In this document: piece after piece, positions 32,501 to 41,400 of the stretch | Position numbering within the stretch: position 1 is the first letter of the stretch | How the letters are laid out: the number at the start of each line of letters is the position of its first letter | Assembly (NCBI GenBank): GCA_017466445.1 | Contig: JAFTUC010000032.1 | Location: 1 to 58,130, forward strand | DNA: 58,130 nucleotides | Source of the DNA: Clostridia bacterium | Lineage (GTDB): Bacteria > Bacillota > Clostridia > Oscillospirales > CAG-272 | Direction: 5' to 3' | The notes under the pieces: generated by a model | Told to the model about the DNA's origin: nothing | Database searches by the model: none | What the model saw: the letters and a program-made list of their open reading frames with translations, nothing else | Translations under genes and position numbers: made by a program

Positions 32501-32838
32501 ATTCCGTCGGCAGGAAGGTAAAGACCCTTGTATGTCTTGTCGCCGCTCTTAAATTCTCTGTCGGCGTACTTATTAAGAATCTCAGCGTCAACGTTCGTTA
32601 TATCGCTGTTGTAATTGATGATATCATCACCGGTAAGTATGTAGGGCTTATCACCGTTCTCAATATCGAGATACTCGAGCAGGTATTCGTCATATTTGGA
32701 AACCTGAAGGAGCTCGGCGAGTGACGACGCCTCATATTTATCGTCGCTGTCCGCGGCACTTACAGCGGTACCGGGAGCGAATATAGTGAGCGCAGCCAAC
32801 AAAAACGCCACAAACTTGGTTGCTTTTGAATGGACCAT
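29569..32838 (-). CDS. Giant extracellular solute-binding protein fused to carbohydrate-binding N-half
   Basis: A 1089-residue first gene of the operon. Residues from about 664 to the end form a family 1 sugar-binding protein (NNKIEVWTTLGRDQAQVLRSLINSDF, AGVGPDVSHGHGAGDVINWA, YGLPEGLDFSMMFYRADVLNELGLAVPQTWEEVM). The first about 660 residues are extra: beta-rich modules, including one resembling a CBM (WQGVGQWARYTVNVEKDGFYEIVLRFRQS, about 375-400, and YIEFAAGLGDIAKVLLDVTD) and a helical stretch (about 525-620). Binding proteins of this class are normally about 430 residues and are lipoproteins; this one has a plain signal peptide (GTAVSAADS) with no lipobox cysteine. How it stays on the cell is unclear. 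Confidence 0.85.
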   Translation of the reverse strand: MVHSKATKFVAFLLAALTIFAPGTAVSAADSDDKYEASSLAELLQVSKYDEYLLEYLDIENGDKPYILTGDDIINYNSDITNVDAEILNKYADREFKSGDKTYKGLYLPADGIVGWNVPEEMKEGMYALKVKYVPINEEEAKTTAIERTFYVNEKVPFYEARFLSLSKVWVDNEESYQKDSNGNTIYRYMNDAGKVVYQYVDKDGNVLKRTVKDRELAFEKTGEKIKNASKLSKYPVFANDVDGNESKPSKEMANEVMTYVAVDSSGYHIEPLQFYFPAGNNTVQFEAQREAMVILEIELFPYDYEAETDSYDEYISYWKKKGAKDVADFFVKLQAEYPSATSDNTIYPFADRTSAVTETQSPYIQYLNAIGGDGGEKWQGVGQWARYTVNVEKDGFYEIVLRFRQSVNEGAFSTRVLRVATQSMIKNGETAKVPFDEANYLRFNFKDSWQTSVINSSKKDKKGDLITYKVYLEKGENYIEFAAGLGDIAKVLLDVTDSLNTINDIYIKFLMVTGADPDKYRDYGFYSIMPEEVDELLVQSKKLYDLADKLQNEVGSAGSYTATLRTVAQLLERMGSDESKIAANLSNLKENLGSIGTWIQNGAKQPLEVDYIVIRTPQGNKNLPKANANFWESLWFEICQFFKSFVSDYSQLGATVVSDPNNKIEVWTTLGRDQAQVLRSLINSDFAKNHTDANVDLKLVAGGALLPSVLAGVGPDVSHGHGAGDVINWAIRSAVQPLNDFEGFDELRDDFAEASWIPLTLYSLKIDEKTGKETRSETVYGLPEGLDFSMMFYRADVLNELGLAVPQTWEEVMTVMDTLTENNMQIAIPTYMGGHNLFLYQMGGSLYADDGRRINYESDTALEAFAYLMAFFTDYGQPMSYNFPNRFRTGEIPLGIVSYQTYTQLSLFATEIKGLWEFVPLPGWVTYNEDGTTSVNNVTVGGTSAIIMLADSKRSEKLTNFSWEFMKWFVSENAQADYANELTALFGSEYKYGTANKAALQSLSWTTNEYNNLMKQFNNLVGIEEYPGGYIIGRYLTFAFNDVYNNNSEPEQSLRDYVYDINAEITRKRKEFGLAVFEVSFVDSFKDK

Positions 32839-33052
32839 TAAATGTTTCCTCCTGATAGAAATGGTTTTGCCTTTTGACGCAGGTACGCCCTCCTATGCCT
32901 TTTTCTGACGGACGGTTCTGCCTTCGCGGCAGCTTCTCTCGTGCAGATCGACCGGAAAACTCAAAAAAACAAAAAAAATCGACGGCAACGCACAGTTCGC
33001 GCAGTCGTTACCGCGATTTTTCACTATTCTTTTGCCTGCGAACTGTAACAGA

Positions 33053-33081
33053 ATAATAGCACATTTGAGTCAAATTGTCAA
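33053..33081 (-). promoter_or_regulatory. SigA-type promoter of the ABC operon with palindromic spacer
   Basis: Minus strand TTGACA (33081-33076), 17 nt, TATTAT (33058-33053). The spacer holds the perfect palindrome ATTTGAGTCAAAT (33063-33075), placed so that a bound protein would block RNA polymerase. The leader to the start at 32838 is over 200 nt. Confidence 0.75.
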
Positions 33082-33540
33082 GAGAAGCGTCGCTATATTT
33101 ATATGAAGATTTCCGACGAAACGGACATTTTTCCGAACTTTTGTCCTTTCCGTGAGGTGCGGTCGGGATTTTTCCGATTTTTGGATTTGTTCACACGCCT
33201 CCGAGCGTTTCAGATTTGTTTTTACCCACTTCATTGCCGTTTGCTTTTTATTGGCGCAAAATCGGCATTTTTACACCGTATTTTTGGCATTTTCCCTATT
33301 TTATCGCTATAATCGGTTATAATCGGTGATTTGTTCATTGTGACGAAATTTTATTTTATTTTGTGCACAAGCTCGCGATCGCCTTTAAGCTATTGTTACT
33401 TTTGCACAATTTTCGAGTCTATTTTTCTACGTTTTGACGAATTTTAAAAAAGTCTGAAAAATATTCGATTTTTTCAAAAAAAGTTTTAAAAAAATTTATT
33501 TTTATACGATATTAAATACTTTACTGTCCGAAATTTTATA
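33082..33540. other. AT-rich gene-free stretch
   Basis: About 460 nt with long T- and A-runs between the divergent ABC operon and the HTH gene. I see only short spurious frames. GGTTATAATCGGTTATAATCGG-like tandem (GGTTATAATC twice, 33314-33331 region) is the only local repeat. No gene or clear RNA structure is visible. Confidence 0.5.
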
Positions 33541-33569
33541 TTGACAAAGTGGAAGGAGCGTGATATAAT
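33541..33569 (+). promoter_or_regulatory. SigA-type promoter of the small HTH gene
   Basis: TTGACA (33541-33546), 17 nt, TATAAT (33564-33569), a perfect consensus. Confidence 0.85.
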
Positions 33570-33617
33570 CAAATAAAAAGAACATTTGTTCGTATTTGAA
33601 AGGAGGTCCTGTCCGTA

Positions 33618-33980
33618 ATGTCAAACTGGCTTTTAACCTTTGAAAATTACCGTTCAGACCAGACTCTGCTTGCAACCCTGAAGACACAGCTTCGTGTCCT
33701 GCTCGACGATTACGGATACTCCCGCGAAAATCCTCACGTAGTCCCCGTGATAAAGTCGATAAGCGAGCTTGAAGCATCTCTTGAGAGAGCAGAAAGATCG
33801 CTGAACGAATACGTCAGAAGCGCGTCCACTCCGCGCGAGGCGGCAAAGCGTTCGGACGAAAGGTTATTTCTCACATACCGTTACATACACGGTATGACGA
33901 TGGAAGAGACCGCCGAGGAAATGAGCGTGAGTCGAGACACAGTTTACCGCATAAAGCGTCGGCTCGCAGATATGCATTAG
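33618..33980 (+). CDS. Small sigma-70 region-4-like HTH protein
   Basis: A 120-residue protein. The N-terminal two thirds are helical with a possible coiled coil (SISELEASLERAERSLNEYVRSA). The C-terminal 40 residues are a helix-turn-helix of sigma region 4 type: ERLFLTYRYIHGMTMEETAEEMSVSRDTVYRIKRRLADMH. It resembles the short phage-type transcriptional activators (RinA/ArpU-like and DUF1492 proteins). AAAGGAGG precedes the ATG with slightly long spacing. It is a single gene between its own consensus promoter and the trp T-box; targets are unknown. Confidence 0.75.
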   Translation: MSNWLLTFENYRSDQTLLATLKTQLRVLLDDYGYSRENPHVVPVIKSISELEASLERAERSLNEYVRSASTPREAAKRSDERLFLTYRYIHGMTMEETAEEMSVSRDTVYRIKRRLADMH

Positions 33981-34010
33981 GCAAATCATCCGTTTTTTAT
34001 CAAAAAACTA

Positions 34011-34039
34011 TTGACAAAACACTTTCGCGGTGCTATAAT
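34011..34039 (+). promoter_or_regulatory. SigA-type promoter of trpB
   Basis: TTGACA (34011-34016), 17 nt, TATAAT (34034-34039), a perfect consensus. Confidence 0.88.
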
Positions 34040-34049
34040 GCACTTAAAC

Positions 34050-34330
34050 CGTTGACGAAGAGATAAAGTCGGAGGCGCTCTCACAGAGAGTCGGGGATGC
34101 TGGGATCCCGACAGAAAGCGGATCGGCAAATGGACTTCTGAGGGCTTCGGCGATATCGCGTACACGCGCGAAGGTAGCCGCGGACGGGCGCTCCCGTTAC
34201 AGAGCGGAGACGTTTTAAAGGACGTCTTAAGAGTGGGCGCAAGCGCGTCAATCAAGGTGGCACCGCGAAAACCATGTGTTCTTCGTCCTTGACAGAGACA
34301 AAAGATCTCCTGTCAGGGATTTTTTATTTG
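34050..34330 (+). promoter_or_regulatory. Tryptophan T-box riboswitch leader
   Basis: The conserved T-box AAGGTGGCACCGCG (34254-34267) is present. Stem I features lie upstream, including the AGAGAGTCGGGG/GCTGGGATCCCGAC region, and the specifier is read as TGG (34131-34133), the tryptophan codon, in the bulge before ACTTCTGAG. An intrinsic terminator follows at 34286-34329. Uncharged tRNA-Trp binding would favour the antiterminator and allow trpB transcription; that is the known T-box mechanism. The tryptophan specifier agrees with the downstream gene. Confidence 0.9.
34286..34329 (+). terminator. T-box-controlled terminator
   Basis: TCCTTGACAG (34286-34295) pairs with CTGTCAGGGA (34310-34319) with one wobble, followed by TTTTTTATTT. 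Confidence 0.85.
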
Positions 34331-34341
34331 GAGGAAAGCAC

Positions 34342-34413
34342 ATGATACTTCTCACAAAACGATGGCGGCGACCGACCGTCCTTTTACAAAGTTTACGCAG
34401 TCTGTCTACATAA
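34342..34413 (+). CDS. Possible 23-codon upstream ORF before trpB
   Basis: ATG at 34342 has a strong GGAGG seven nt upstream and reads MILLTKRWRRPTVLLQSLRS, then LST and a stop at 34411. It has one tryptophan. It lies after the T-box terminator and 27 nt before trpB. It could be a leader peptide, a remnant gene start or a chance ORF. The very similar ribosome binding sites (GGAGGAAAG) before it and before trpB suggest a local duplication. Confidence 0.35.
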   Translation: MILLTKRWRRPTVLLQSLRSLST

Positions 34414-34440
34414 ATATAATATTTCACGGAGGAAAGAAAA

Positions 34441-35661
34441 ATGGAACTTAACGGAGTAAATTTTGACACATACTTTAATAATTATCCCGACAAGAACGGA
34501 TATTTCGGTAAATACGGCGGCGCTTACATCGAAGACAAGCTGAAAAACGCGATGGCGGAGATCACCGAGGCGTACTACTCGATCTGTCAGTCGAGAAAAT
34601 TCATAGCGGAGCTTCGCAGGATACGCACCGAATTTCAGGGCAGACCGACTCCCGTATCTCACCTCGAAAGACTTTCGGACGCTCTCGGAGGAAAGGTGCA
34701 GCTCTACGCAAAGCGCGAGGACCTGAACCATTCGGGCGCGCATAAGCTGAATCACTGCATGGGTGAGGCGCTCCTTGCTAAATATATGGGAAAGAAAAAG
34801 GTCATTGCCGAAACAGGCGCAGGTCAGCACGGAGTTGCTCTTGCGACGGCTGCGGCATATTTCGGACTCGAGTGCGACATCTACATGGGATCGGTAGATA
34901 TAAAGAAGCAGGCTCCCAACGTAGCGAGAATGAAGATCCTTGGTGCAAACGTCATTGAGGTCACCCACGGTCTTCAGACGCTCAAGGAGGCGGTCGATGC
35001 CGCTTTTGACGCGTACAGCAAAGAATACAAGGATTCGATCTACTGCATCGGCTCGGTTCTCGGACCGCATCCCTTCCCCATGATGGTGCGCGATTTCCAG
35101 AGCGTTGTCGGTATCGAGGCAAGAGAGCAGTTTATAAATATGACCGGTCATCTTCCGAGCGCGATCGTTGCGTGCGTCGGCGGCGGATCGAACGCAGCGG
35201 GACTTTTCGCGGGATTTTTGAACGATCCCGTTGACATATACGGAATCGAGCCTCTCGGCAGAGGTCCCAAGCTCGGCGATCACGCGGCGAGCCTCAAATA
35301 CGGAACCGAGGGCATCATGCACGGCTTCAACTCGATCATGCTCAAGGACGAAAACGGCGATCCTGCTCCCGTTTATTCGGTAGCGAGCGGACTTGACTAT
35401 CCGTCATCGGGTCCCGAGCACGCCTTCCTTCAGGACATCGGACGCGTAAAATACGACGTCATCGACGACGAGGAAACGATCGACGCATTCTTCAAGCTTT
35501 CGAGACTCGAGGGAATCATCCCCGCGATCGAGAGCGCTCACGCGGTAGCGTACGGAATGAAGCTCGCAAAGACGATGGATCACGGCTCGGTCCTCATCAA
35601 CCTCTCGGGAAGAGGCGACAAGGACATGGATTACGTCATCGAGAATTACGGAATCAGATAA
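34441..35661 (+). CDS. trpB: Tryptophan synthase beta subunit
   Basis: A 406-residue TrpB1-type enzyme that joins indole and serine to make tryptophan with PLP. The opening [12 protein letters not shown], the PLP lysine in [14 protein letters not shown] (K102), the [10 protein letters not shown] block, the GGGSNA phosphate-binding loop and the SGRGDKD C-terminal motif are all present. No trpA or other trp gene is adjacent, and a terminator follows at once. A lone trpB under a tryptophan T-box suggests it salvages free indole, or that trpA lies elsewhere. Start ATG has CGGAGGAAAG upstream. Confidence 0.95.
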   Translation: MELNGVNFDTYFNNYPDKNGYFGKYGGAYIEDKLKNAMAEITEAYYSICQSRKFIAELRRIRTEFQGRPTPVSHLERLSDALGGKVQLYAKREDLNHSGAHKLNHCMGEALLAKYMGKKKVIAETGAGQHGVALATAAAYFGLECDIYMGSVDIKKQAPNVARMKILGANVIEVTHGLQTLKEAVDAAFDAYSKEYKDSIYCIGSVLGPHPFPMMVRDFQSVVGIEAREQFINMTGHLPSAIVACVGGGSNAAGLFAGFLNDPVDIYGIEPLGRGPKLGDHAASLKYGTEGIMHGFNSIMLKDENGDPAPVYSVASGLDYPSSGPEHAFLQDIGRVKYDVIDDEETIDAFFKLSRLEGIIPAIESAHAVAYGMKLAKTMDHGSVLINLSGRGDKDMDYVIENYGIR

Positions 35662-35663
35662 AG

Positions 35664-35704
35664 AAAAAATCACGGGACTTTTGTAAAAGTCCCGTGATTT
35701 TTTT
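35664..35704. terminator. Bidirectional terminator after trpB
   Basis: A near-perfect palindrome: AAAAAATCACGGGACTTT pairs with AAAGTCCCGTGATTTTTT, with T-runs in both directions. It serves trpB and the converging lipoprotein gene. Confidence 0.9.
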
Positions 35705-35729
35705 GCTTCCGAATTTAATATAATTCAAT

Positions 35730-37106
35730 TTATTTCTTGCTTTTCTTTATTTGAATGATATTGACATCGATCTCGTACGTGAATTTGGGTGATGAAGAGT
35801 CACCGCCCTCACCGGCGAATTCCCTGAAGCCGCACGGCGACAGTTGATACTCGCTTCCCTCCACTAAATTTTCGACCTCTTTTTTGCCAATGTAATTTAT
35901 CCTTACGATATCGCCATCCTTGTCGTATGCGTAGTAAATATTTTCCTCAGTCTCGCTTTTTCTGATGTCGGTATAAGGATATCTAAAGCTTATAATAACA
36001 GGACTACTGAGTTCATCCTTTTTACTTCGAAACACATCCAGGATATCCGGCACCTCAAATGCGGGAACGTACGACGTAGCATAAAGATACTCACAGTCAC
36101 CGTAACGACTCCATCCGCCGCCAAGCTTGCTTACCTCCTGATAAAAAACGTAGAACGGGATACTGTATTTCACGGAATCTATATATCCGTCCCTGTAGAC
36201 GAGCTCCACCGCTTCGTAATTATGAAAATCTATGATTTTCGTGAAATCGACTCCCCACGGTACCTCGTAAATACTGCTGTAAACAAAGCCGTAATAGAGA
36301 AGCTCCTCCGCTCTTTCAAGCGATATCTTATCGTAGGTCGCCTCCACGGTCTTTCCGTCCCTCGAATTTTTATAGATGTACACCTCTTTGTCATCAAGAA
36401 GCGTTTGCCCCGATATCTCGGTATCAGATTCCTTCATGCTATAGAAGTCAAGAATGTCAAACGCAATGCCGTCGTATTCTCCGATATCGAAAAAGTCGGA
36501 AAGCATACCTTTTGTGAGCTTGAACTCGGTCTCTGTCTCGGTCTCTGTCTCGATCGGAGGAACGAAAAAGTCCTCGTCGGTGTAAACGTCCTCTCCGATA
36601 ATTAGCTTGCACACGCATTCGTATCCCGAGGTGTTATACTTACTTTTAGCTTCAACGTACTCACCCTGCACGACCGCTCTGAAAACAAGATAATAAAGAC
36701 CGTCCGAAAGAAGCTTCAGATCTTTCAGAGCTATACTGTCGTTTATCTCAGCGAAATAACCGTTTCTGAGCGAGATCTCGCCGAGTTTTACCTTCTCATC
36801 GCAAACGATCTCAAAATCCTCTCCGTAGATCATCTTCGGGATCTCGTTTTTGACGTCATTAAAGCAAAAGTCGATCCCCATACCGTCAGCGGCTATTTCT
36901 TTGCCGCCGCTATAGCTTTGTGACCAGACGAAATTCCAGTACGGCTCAGCAAGCCTTCCCGCAGATCTTATCATAACCAAGGGGGTCTCCTCGGCGTCCG
37001 ATTTGTGATCGTCCGTACTATCATCCTTTTTCTTTCCCGTATCTCCGCACGAAACGAGCGAAATTATGAAAATCACCGATAAAATTAATGCCGCAAATCT
37101 TTTCAT
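35730..37106 (-). CDS. Predicted lipoprotein, 458 residues
   Basis: A signal peptide with a lipobox (FIISLVSC, Cys at residue 20) followed by a charged linker (GDTGKKKDDSTDDHKSDAEE). The rest is a soluble extracellular protein with a Glu-Thr linker (ETETETETE near residue 190) dividing an N-terminal beta-rich domain from a C-terminal domain. I recognise no family. It is the first of three adjacent minus-strand genes for surface proteins, but the 177-nt gap to the next suggests its own transcript. Confidence 0.75.
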   Translation of the reverse strand: MKRFAALILSVIFIISLVSCGDTGKKKDDSTDDHKSDAEETPLVMIRSAGRLAEPYWNFVWSQSYSGGKEIAADGMGIDFCFNDVKNEIPKMIYGEDFEIVCDEKVKLGEISLRNGYFAEINDSIALKDLKLLSDGLYYLVFRAVVQGEYVEAKSKYNTSGYECVCKLIIGEDVYTDEDFFVPPIETETETETEFKLTKGMLSDFFDIGEYDGIAFDILDFYSMKESDTEISGQTLLDDKEVYIYKNSRDGKTVEATYDKISLERAEELLYYGFVYSSIYEVPWGVDFTKIIDFHNYEAVELVYRDGYIDSVKYSIPFYVFYQEVSKLGGGWSRYGDCEYLYATSYVPAFEVPDILDVFRSKKDELSSPVIISFRYPYTDIRKSETEENIYYAYDKDGDIVRINYIGKKEVENLVEGSEYQLSPCGFREFAGEGGDSSSPKFTYEIDVNIIQIKKSKK

Positions 37107-37283
37107 TATCTTTTTCTCCTTTTTTTAATTCAGCACATTTTTTGTGTGTCTTTTCAATAAACAAAGACACCTTTTCTCACAAAAAAATTCGCTCTTTTTC
37201 AAAAAAACTCGCAATTTACAAAAAGTTCATAATTTCAACTGTTTTTCTATAGCAAGAAGCGGCAGGTCACCCCGCCGCTTTTG

Positions 37284-38432
37284 TTATTTTTTCGATCCGC
37301 GCTTCTTTGCTATCGCGGAGACGACGACAACCACCGCAAATCCGCATCCGAGCGCCAAAGCAGCGACCGTTATTACAAGCCACACGGGCACGCCGTCGCT
37401 TTGCGTACCGTCGAAATTATCGGGATCCTCGGAATCGTACTTCTCGCCGCCCTGCCCGTCATCCGAAGATTTGTCCGTATTGTCGGGAGTATCGGGAGCT
37501 TCGGGAGTCTCAGGAACTTCGGGAGTCTCGGAGGTCTCGGGGATCTCGGGAGTCTCGGGAGTATCGGGGATCTCGGGAGTATCGGGAGTCTCGGGAGTCT
37601 CGGGAGTCTCGGGGGTCTCGGGAGTTTCGGGGGTCTCGGGGATCTCGGGGGTCTCGGGAGTATCGGGAGTATCGGGAGTATCGGGAGTATCGGGAGTCTC
37701 GGGAGTATCGGGAGCTTCCGACTTTTCGATGACCGTAACGTTGACAGTGCTACTGTAGGTCATGCCGCCATTTTCAGACGATACAGAGCAGATATAATTG
37801 CGAGTTCCGAGCTCAGAGGTATCGCAGATCAGAAAATCCGAGGTCTCCGTTCCGTCATTTACCGCGAAGATGTCGGCTCTTTTGCCGGTCTCGGTCTCAT
37901 ACCAGAGGTACGAAAGCTCTGATTCGTCTACCGATCTCGCGACACAGCGGATCTCCGCCTCGTCTCCTCTCTCTACTGTGATCTGCGACGGAATAGAGAG
38001 TATCTCCGGAGACATGACCTCGTTTCCGACCGAGATCCTATTCTCCTTGCTCTTTACATCGTAATGTCCATCCTCGATAACGCACCAAATATACGCTCCG
38101 TCAAGATCGACCTCGATCCCTTCGAATATAAACGCAAACGTATTGTCATCAAGCTTTCTCGCTCCGTAGCTCTCGCCTGCGTACGGCTCCCAATCCTGCA
38201 TCGGGCCGCCGATAGCCGAAATATTATATGTCTTTCCAAGCCATCTCATATACCACGTCGCGCTGAGATTGCTTCCCCTCGCCTTTACAGTATAGATGGC
38301 GACGCTGTAATTCGGATAGTTTGGACTTTGTATCTCCATCTCTATGACCGGCTTTTCCGATGCCGCCATGCAGGGCATCAGAAAAGCAAAGCAAAGTGAC
38401 GTCACAAGCAGAGCACATATTATTTTTTTCAT
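37284..38432 (-). CDS. Ig-like surface protein with TP-repeat stalk and C-terminal TM anchor
   Basis: A 382-residue surface protein. It has a signal peptide (CMAASEK), an N-terminal beta domain (25-135), an Ig-like domain (about 138-235; SQITVERGDEAEIRCVARS...LSYLWYETE...RNYICSVSSENGGMTYSSTVNVTV), a stalk of about 25 TPE/TPD triplets (about 242-318), an acidic linker, one TM (VPVWLVITVAALALGCGFAVVVVV) and a basic tail (KKRGSKK). The stalk would span the cell wall. No LPXTG is present, so the TM itself is the anchor. It starts 10 nt after the end of the cysteine-rich gene, so the two are cotranscribed. Confidence 0.8.
   Translation of the reverse strand: MKKIICALLVTSLCFAFLMPCMAASEKPVIEMEIQSPNYPNYSVAIYTVKARGSNLSATWYMRWLGKTYNISAIGGPMQDWEPYAGESYGARKLDDNTFAFIFEGIEVDLDGAYIWCVIEDGHYDVKSKENRISVGNEVMSPEILSIPSQITVERGDEAEIRCVARSVDESELSYLWYETETGKRADIFAVNDGTETSDFLICDTSELGTRNYICSVSSENGGMTYSSTVNVTVIEKSEAPDTPETPDTPDTPDTPDTPETPEIPETPETPETPETPETPETPDTPEIPDTPETPEIPETSETPEVPETPEAPDTPDNTDKSSDDGQGGEKYDSEDPDNFDGTQSDGVPVWLVITVAALALGCGFAVVVVVSAIAKKRGSKK
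37485..37717. repeat. 9-nt tandem repeat encoding the TP stalk
   Basis: About 25 tandem units of GGAGTATCG/GGAGTCTCG type (plus strand) encode the TPD/TPE/PEI triplets of the stalk. Copy number is likely to vary by slippage. Confidence 0.85.
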
Positions 38433-38442
38433 GATCCTCTCC

Positions 38443-41400
38443 TTAATCCTCTTTGGTTCTTCTGTTTTTCAAGATCACAAAGACTACTCCCGCACCGATT
38501 CCGATCACAAGACAGATCACCATAACGATCCAGATCACCGCCGAGCCGTTTTTCTTTTCGCCGCCGTTTTTGTCGGATTTCGAGCCATCCGAGCCTTCGC
38601 TGTCGTTTTTGTCGTTTTTGTTTCCGCTTTCGTCATTTCCCGGCTTCTCGTTCTCGCCGGGCTTCTCGTTCTCACCGGGCTTCTCGTTCTCACCGGGCTT
38701 CTCGTTCTCGCCGGGCTTTTCCGAGGGCATAGCGTATCCACAGTCGTCGCACTTATTATCGTTATCGCCGTCCGTATGATCCTTCTTGTTCAGAACGTAA
38801 CCGCAACCGCAGATCTCCCAGTGAGAATTTCCGTCCGTCTTATAGCCCTCAAGAGGCGTGTGCTTATGATTTTCCGAGGAGGTGATCACGTATCCGCAAT
38901 CAAGGCAGACCTCGTCCTTATCGGCACTTGCCTCACCGCTGGAAACGTGAGCCTTTACCGCCTCTCTGTAATAGCAGCCTTGGGTTACGCACATATGGGC
39001 ATGACCCGTAGGATCGATAAAGCCCCAGACGTCGCTTGCTATATTATGCTCCGCATAGCTTCCGTAGCTTGCACCGCAGGTCGCACACTTCGCCTTTTCC
39101 TGACAGGTAGCCGTGCCGCCGCTGTGTGCGGACTTGCTTCCCGCGATCTCGGCATAGCAGCGTAGGCATACCTTAAAGTGATGAGTCGAGTTGCTCTTAA
39201 GCTCAGACTCGACATGTCCGAGCTTAGAAAGGATTCCCCAATTTTTGATATCGCTAATCGCCTTGGTCGCCGCCGCATCCTCAAAGTACTTGTCACAGCC
39301 GTCGCAGTGATAATAGGTCTGCTTACCCGTATCGGTACAACTCGGTGACACCTTATCAACTCTTGTCATGCTATGCTCGTGCTTCAAAGCTGCAAAGGTA
39401 TAGGAGATACCTGCAAAGTCACCGTAGGTCACATATTCAACGACCGCTTCACTGCCATTGATCGTGCCTGTCATTGCTTCCTCTTCAATGAATTCATAGC
39501 CCAACTTGGAACGGAAATTGATCGTCACCTTATAAACGTGACCTTCCTTGAATTCCTGATCGACGCCGCCCGGGACAAAGCGCTTGTTTTCCGTCACGTC
39601 AAACCACTCAACGCCGTTACTCTTATAGGGGCCAACGCCGTCACTGTAATATGCGGGCCCGTCAAACTTGGTATAATCCGGCTTTTTTCCTATGACGGGT
39701 ACTTCGATATTAAACGCCAAAGCTCTTATAGTCGGCGAGTCGCTTCCCCAGGAATATCCGCAATCGTCACAGGTAAGGTTGCGATCTGCATCGGTGTGCT
39801 TGCTAAGCTCTGCTTTGCCGCATCCCGCAACTACGCAGGTATGACGGTGATAAACGTCATTGACCTTACCCCAAAGGCTCCACGCGTGGTCGCCCTTTGC
39901 TACGTTATAGCCGTATTTTACGGTCTGCTTACAGTCAGAGCAGTACCAATCGCCCGTGTATCCCTTCTTCTGGCAGGATACGCTCGTTGCATTGATCAGC
40001 TTAAGACCGCTGTGTCTCGGTGCAAGAGTTTCGCCCTCCTTCAGAAGAACGCCGCACTCACAGTAGATATCTCCGCTGTAGCCGAACTTGGTGCAGGTCG
40101 GCTTGATTTCGTTTTTAACTATCGTCTTTGCATTATGTACTCTTGAAGTAACCTTGCCGCGGACGGTCTTGTTACAGTGGTCGCAACGGTAGGTACCCTC
40201 GTATCCTCTCTCCGTGCAGCTTCCCGCCTTTGCGGTACCGGGGATCAAGGTGAGATTACCCTCGTGCTTACCGACGCTTTCGATGACCTCGCCGTAGAAT
40301 ATGATTCCGTCACAGTCGGCGCAAACGGTATCGCCCGTATATCCGTCCTGAGTACAGATCGCTTCGACTGCGTTCTTGATCCTCGTACCTCCGTTATGCT
40401 TACATTCCTCAAGAACGGGCGTGAAGGTCAAGATTCCGCCGCCTACGCGTCCCGTGAAGGAAGGTACGGTAACGATCCACTTAAGCTCGTTTTCGACCTT
40501 TTCGAATTTAACGTCCTTCGTTACGTCCTTTTCGATCTTAGATTCCTCCGAGCCGCGATCACAGTAGTATGTCACTACCCATCTCGTAACCTTCGGATAC
40601 TTAATATCAAGATGCTCTTCTCTTGCATATTCGGAGGGAGCAAAGCCGATGACGATCTTGGAATCGTGTCCGACGATGTCACAGCTTGAAAATCCGTTTT
40701 CAACGTAAACGAGGTCGTTATCCTTCGTCCACTGAGTATCGACCATTTTGTCCTTCTTTTCATCGTAGGTCTGAAGCTTCTTTGTCGAGCTGTAGCCGCA
40801 GATCTGACATTCCTTATAGGCAACACCTATTCCGTCGATATTGGAATAGGGAGTACCGTGGTTCTGCCAGCCGAGGTAATCGTGGGACTCGAGATGAGTC
40901 TGCTTACAGCCCGGGAAGCGGCAGATGAGCTTATGCTGATTTTCGTTTTTATAGGTGAAGTCGATCTCGCACTCATAGGTCTCGGGATCGTAGAAATAAT
41001 GGATATGATTTTCAAGATAGCTCTTGAATCCGCAGTGAATACATGTCCTCTCGTGCCAGCCGACGCCCGTCTTGCTGTCGAAGATCAGTCTTGTATCCTT
41101 GCCGAAGGAATGGGGAACGAGAATATAATCGTCGCACTCCTCGCCAACGCAGGTGACAAAATGACCGTCGGAGCTGTACATTCCGATATTATCCTTGCTG
41201 CTTGGCTGATTGATTATTCCGACAAGCTCACCCTTGTGAGCGCTGTATTCTCTATACAGGTGGACTACCTTCACATATGCAACGTTCGACGTAACCGAAT
41301 TGCCGATTTCGTCCGTGATAACGCACTTATAGGCAGGAGGATAAGCGCAACCGTCGGACGGAACCGAGAAGGTGAGAGAATTGGTCTTTGCGCCTACAAT

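Noticed and set aside
34393-35322. 309-codon minus-strand frame
   Set aside because: Antisense to trpB, with no start signal or family match.
37485-37717. CRISPR or minisatellite as a separate element
   Set aside because: The 9-nt units are in frame and encode the TP-repeat stalk of a surface protein.
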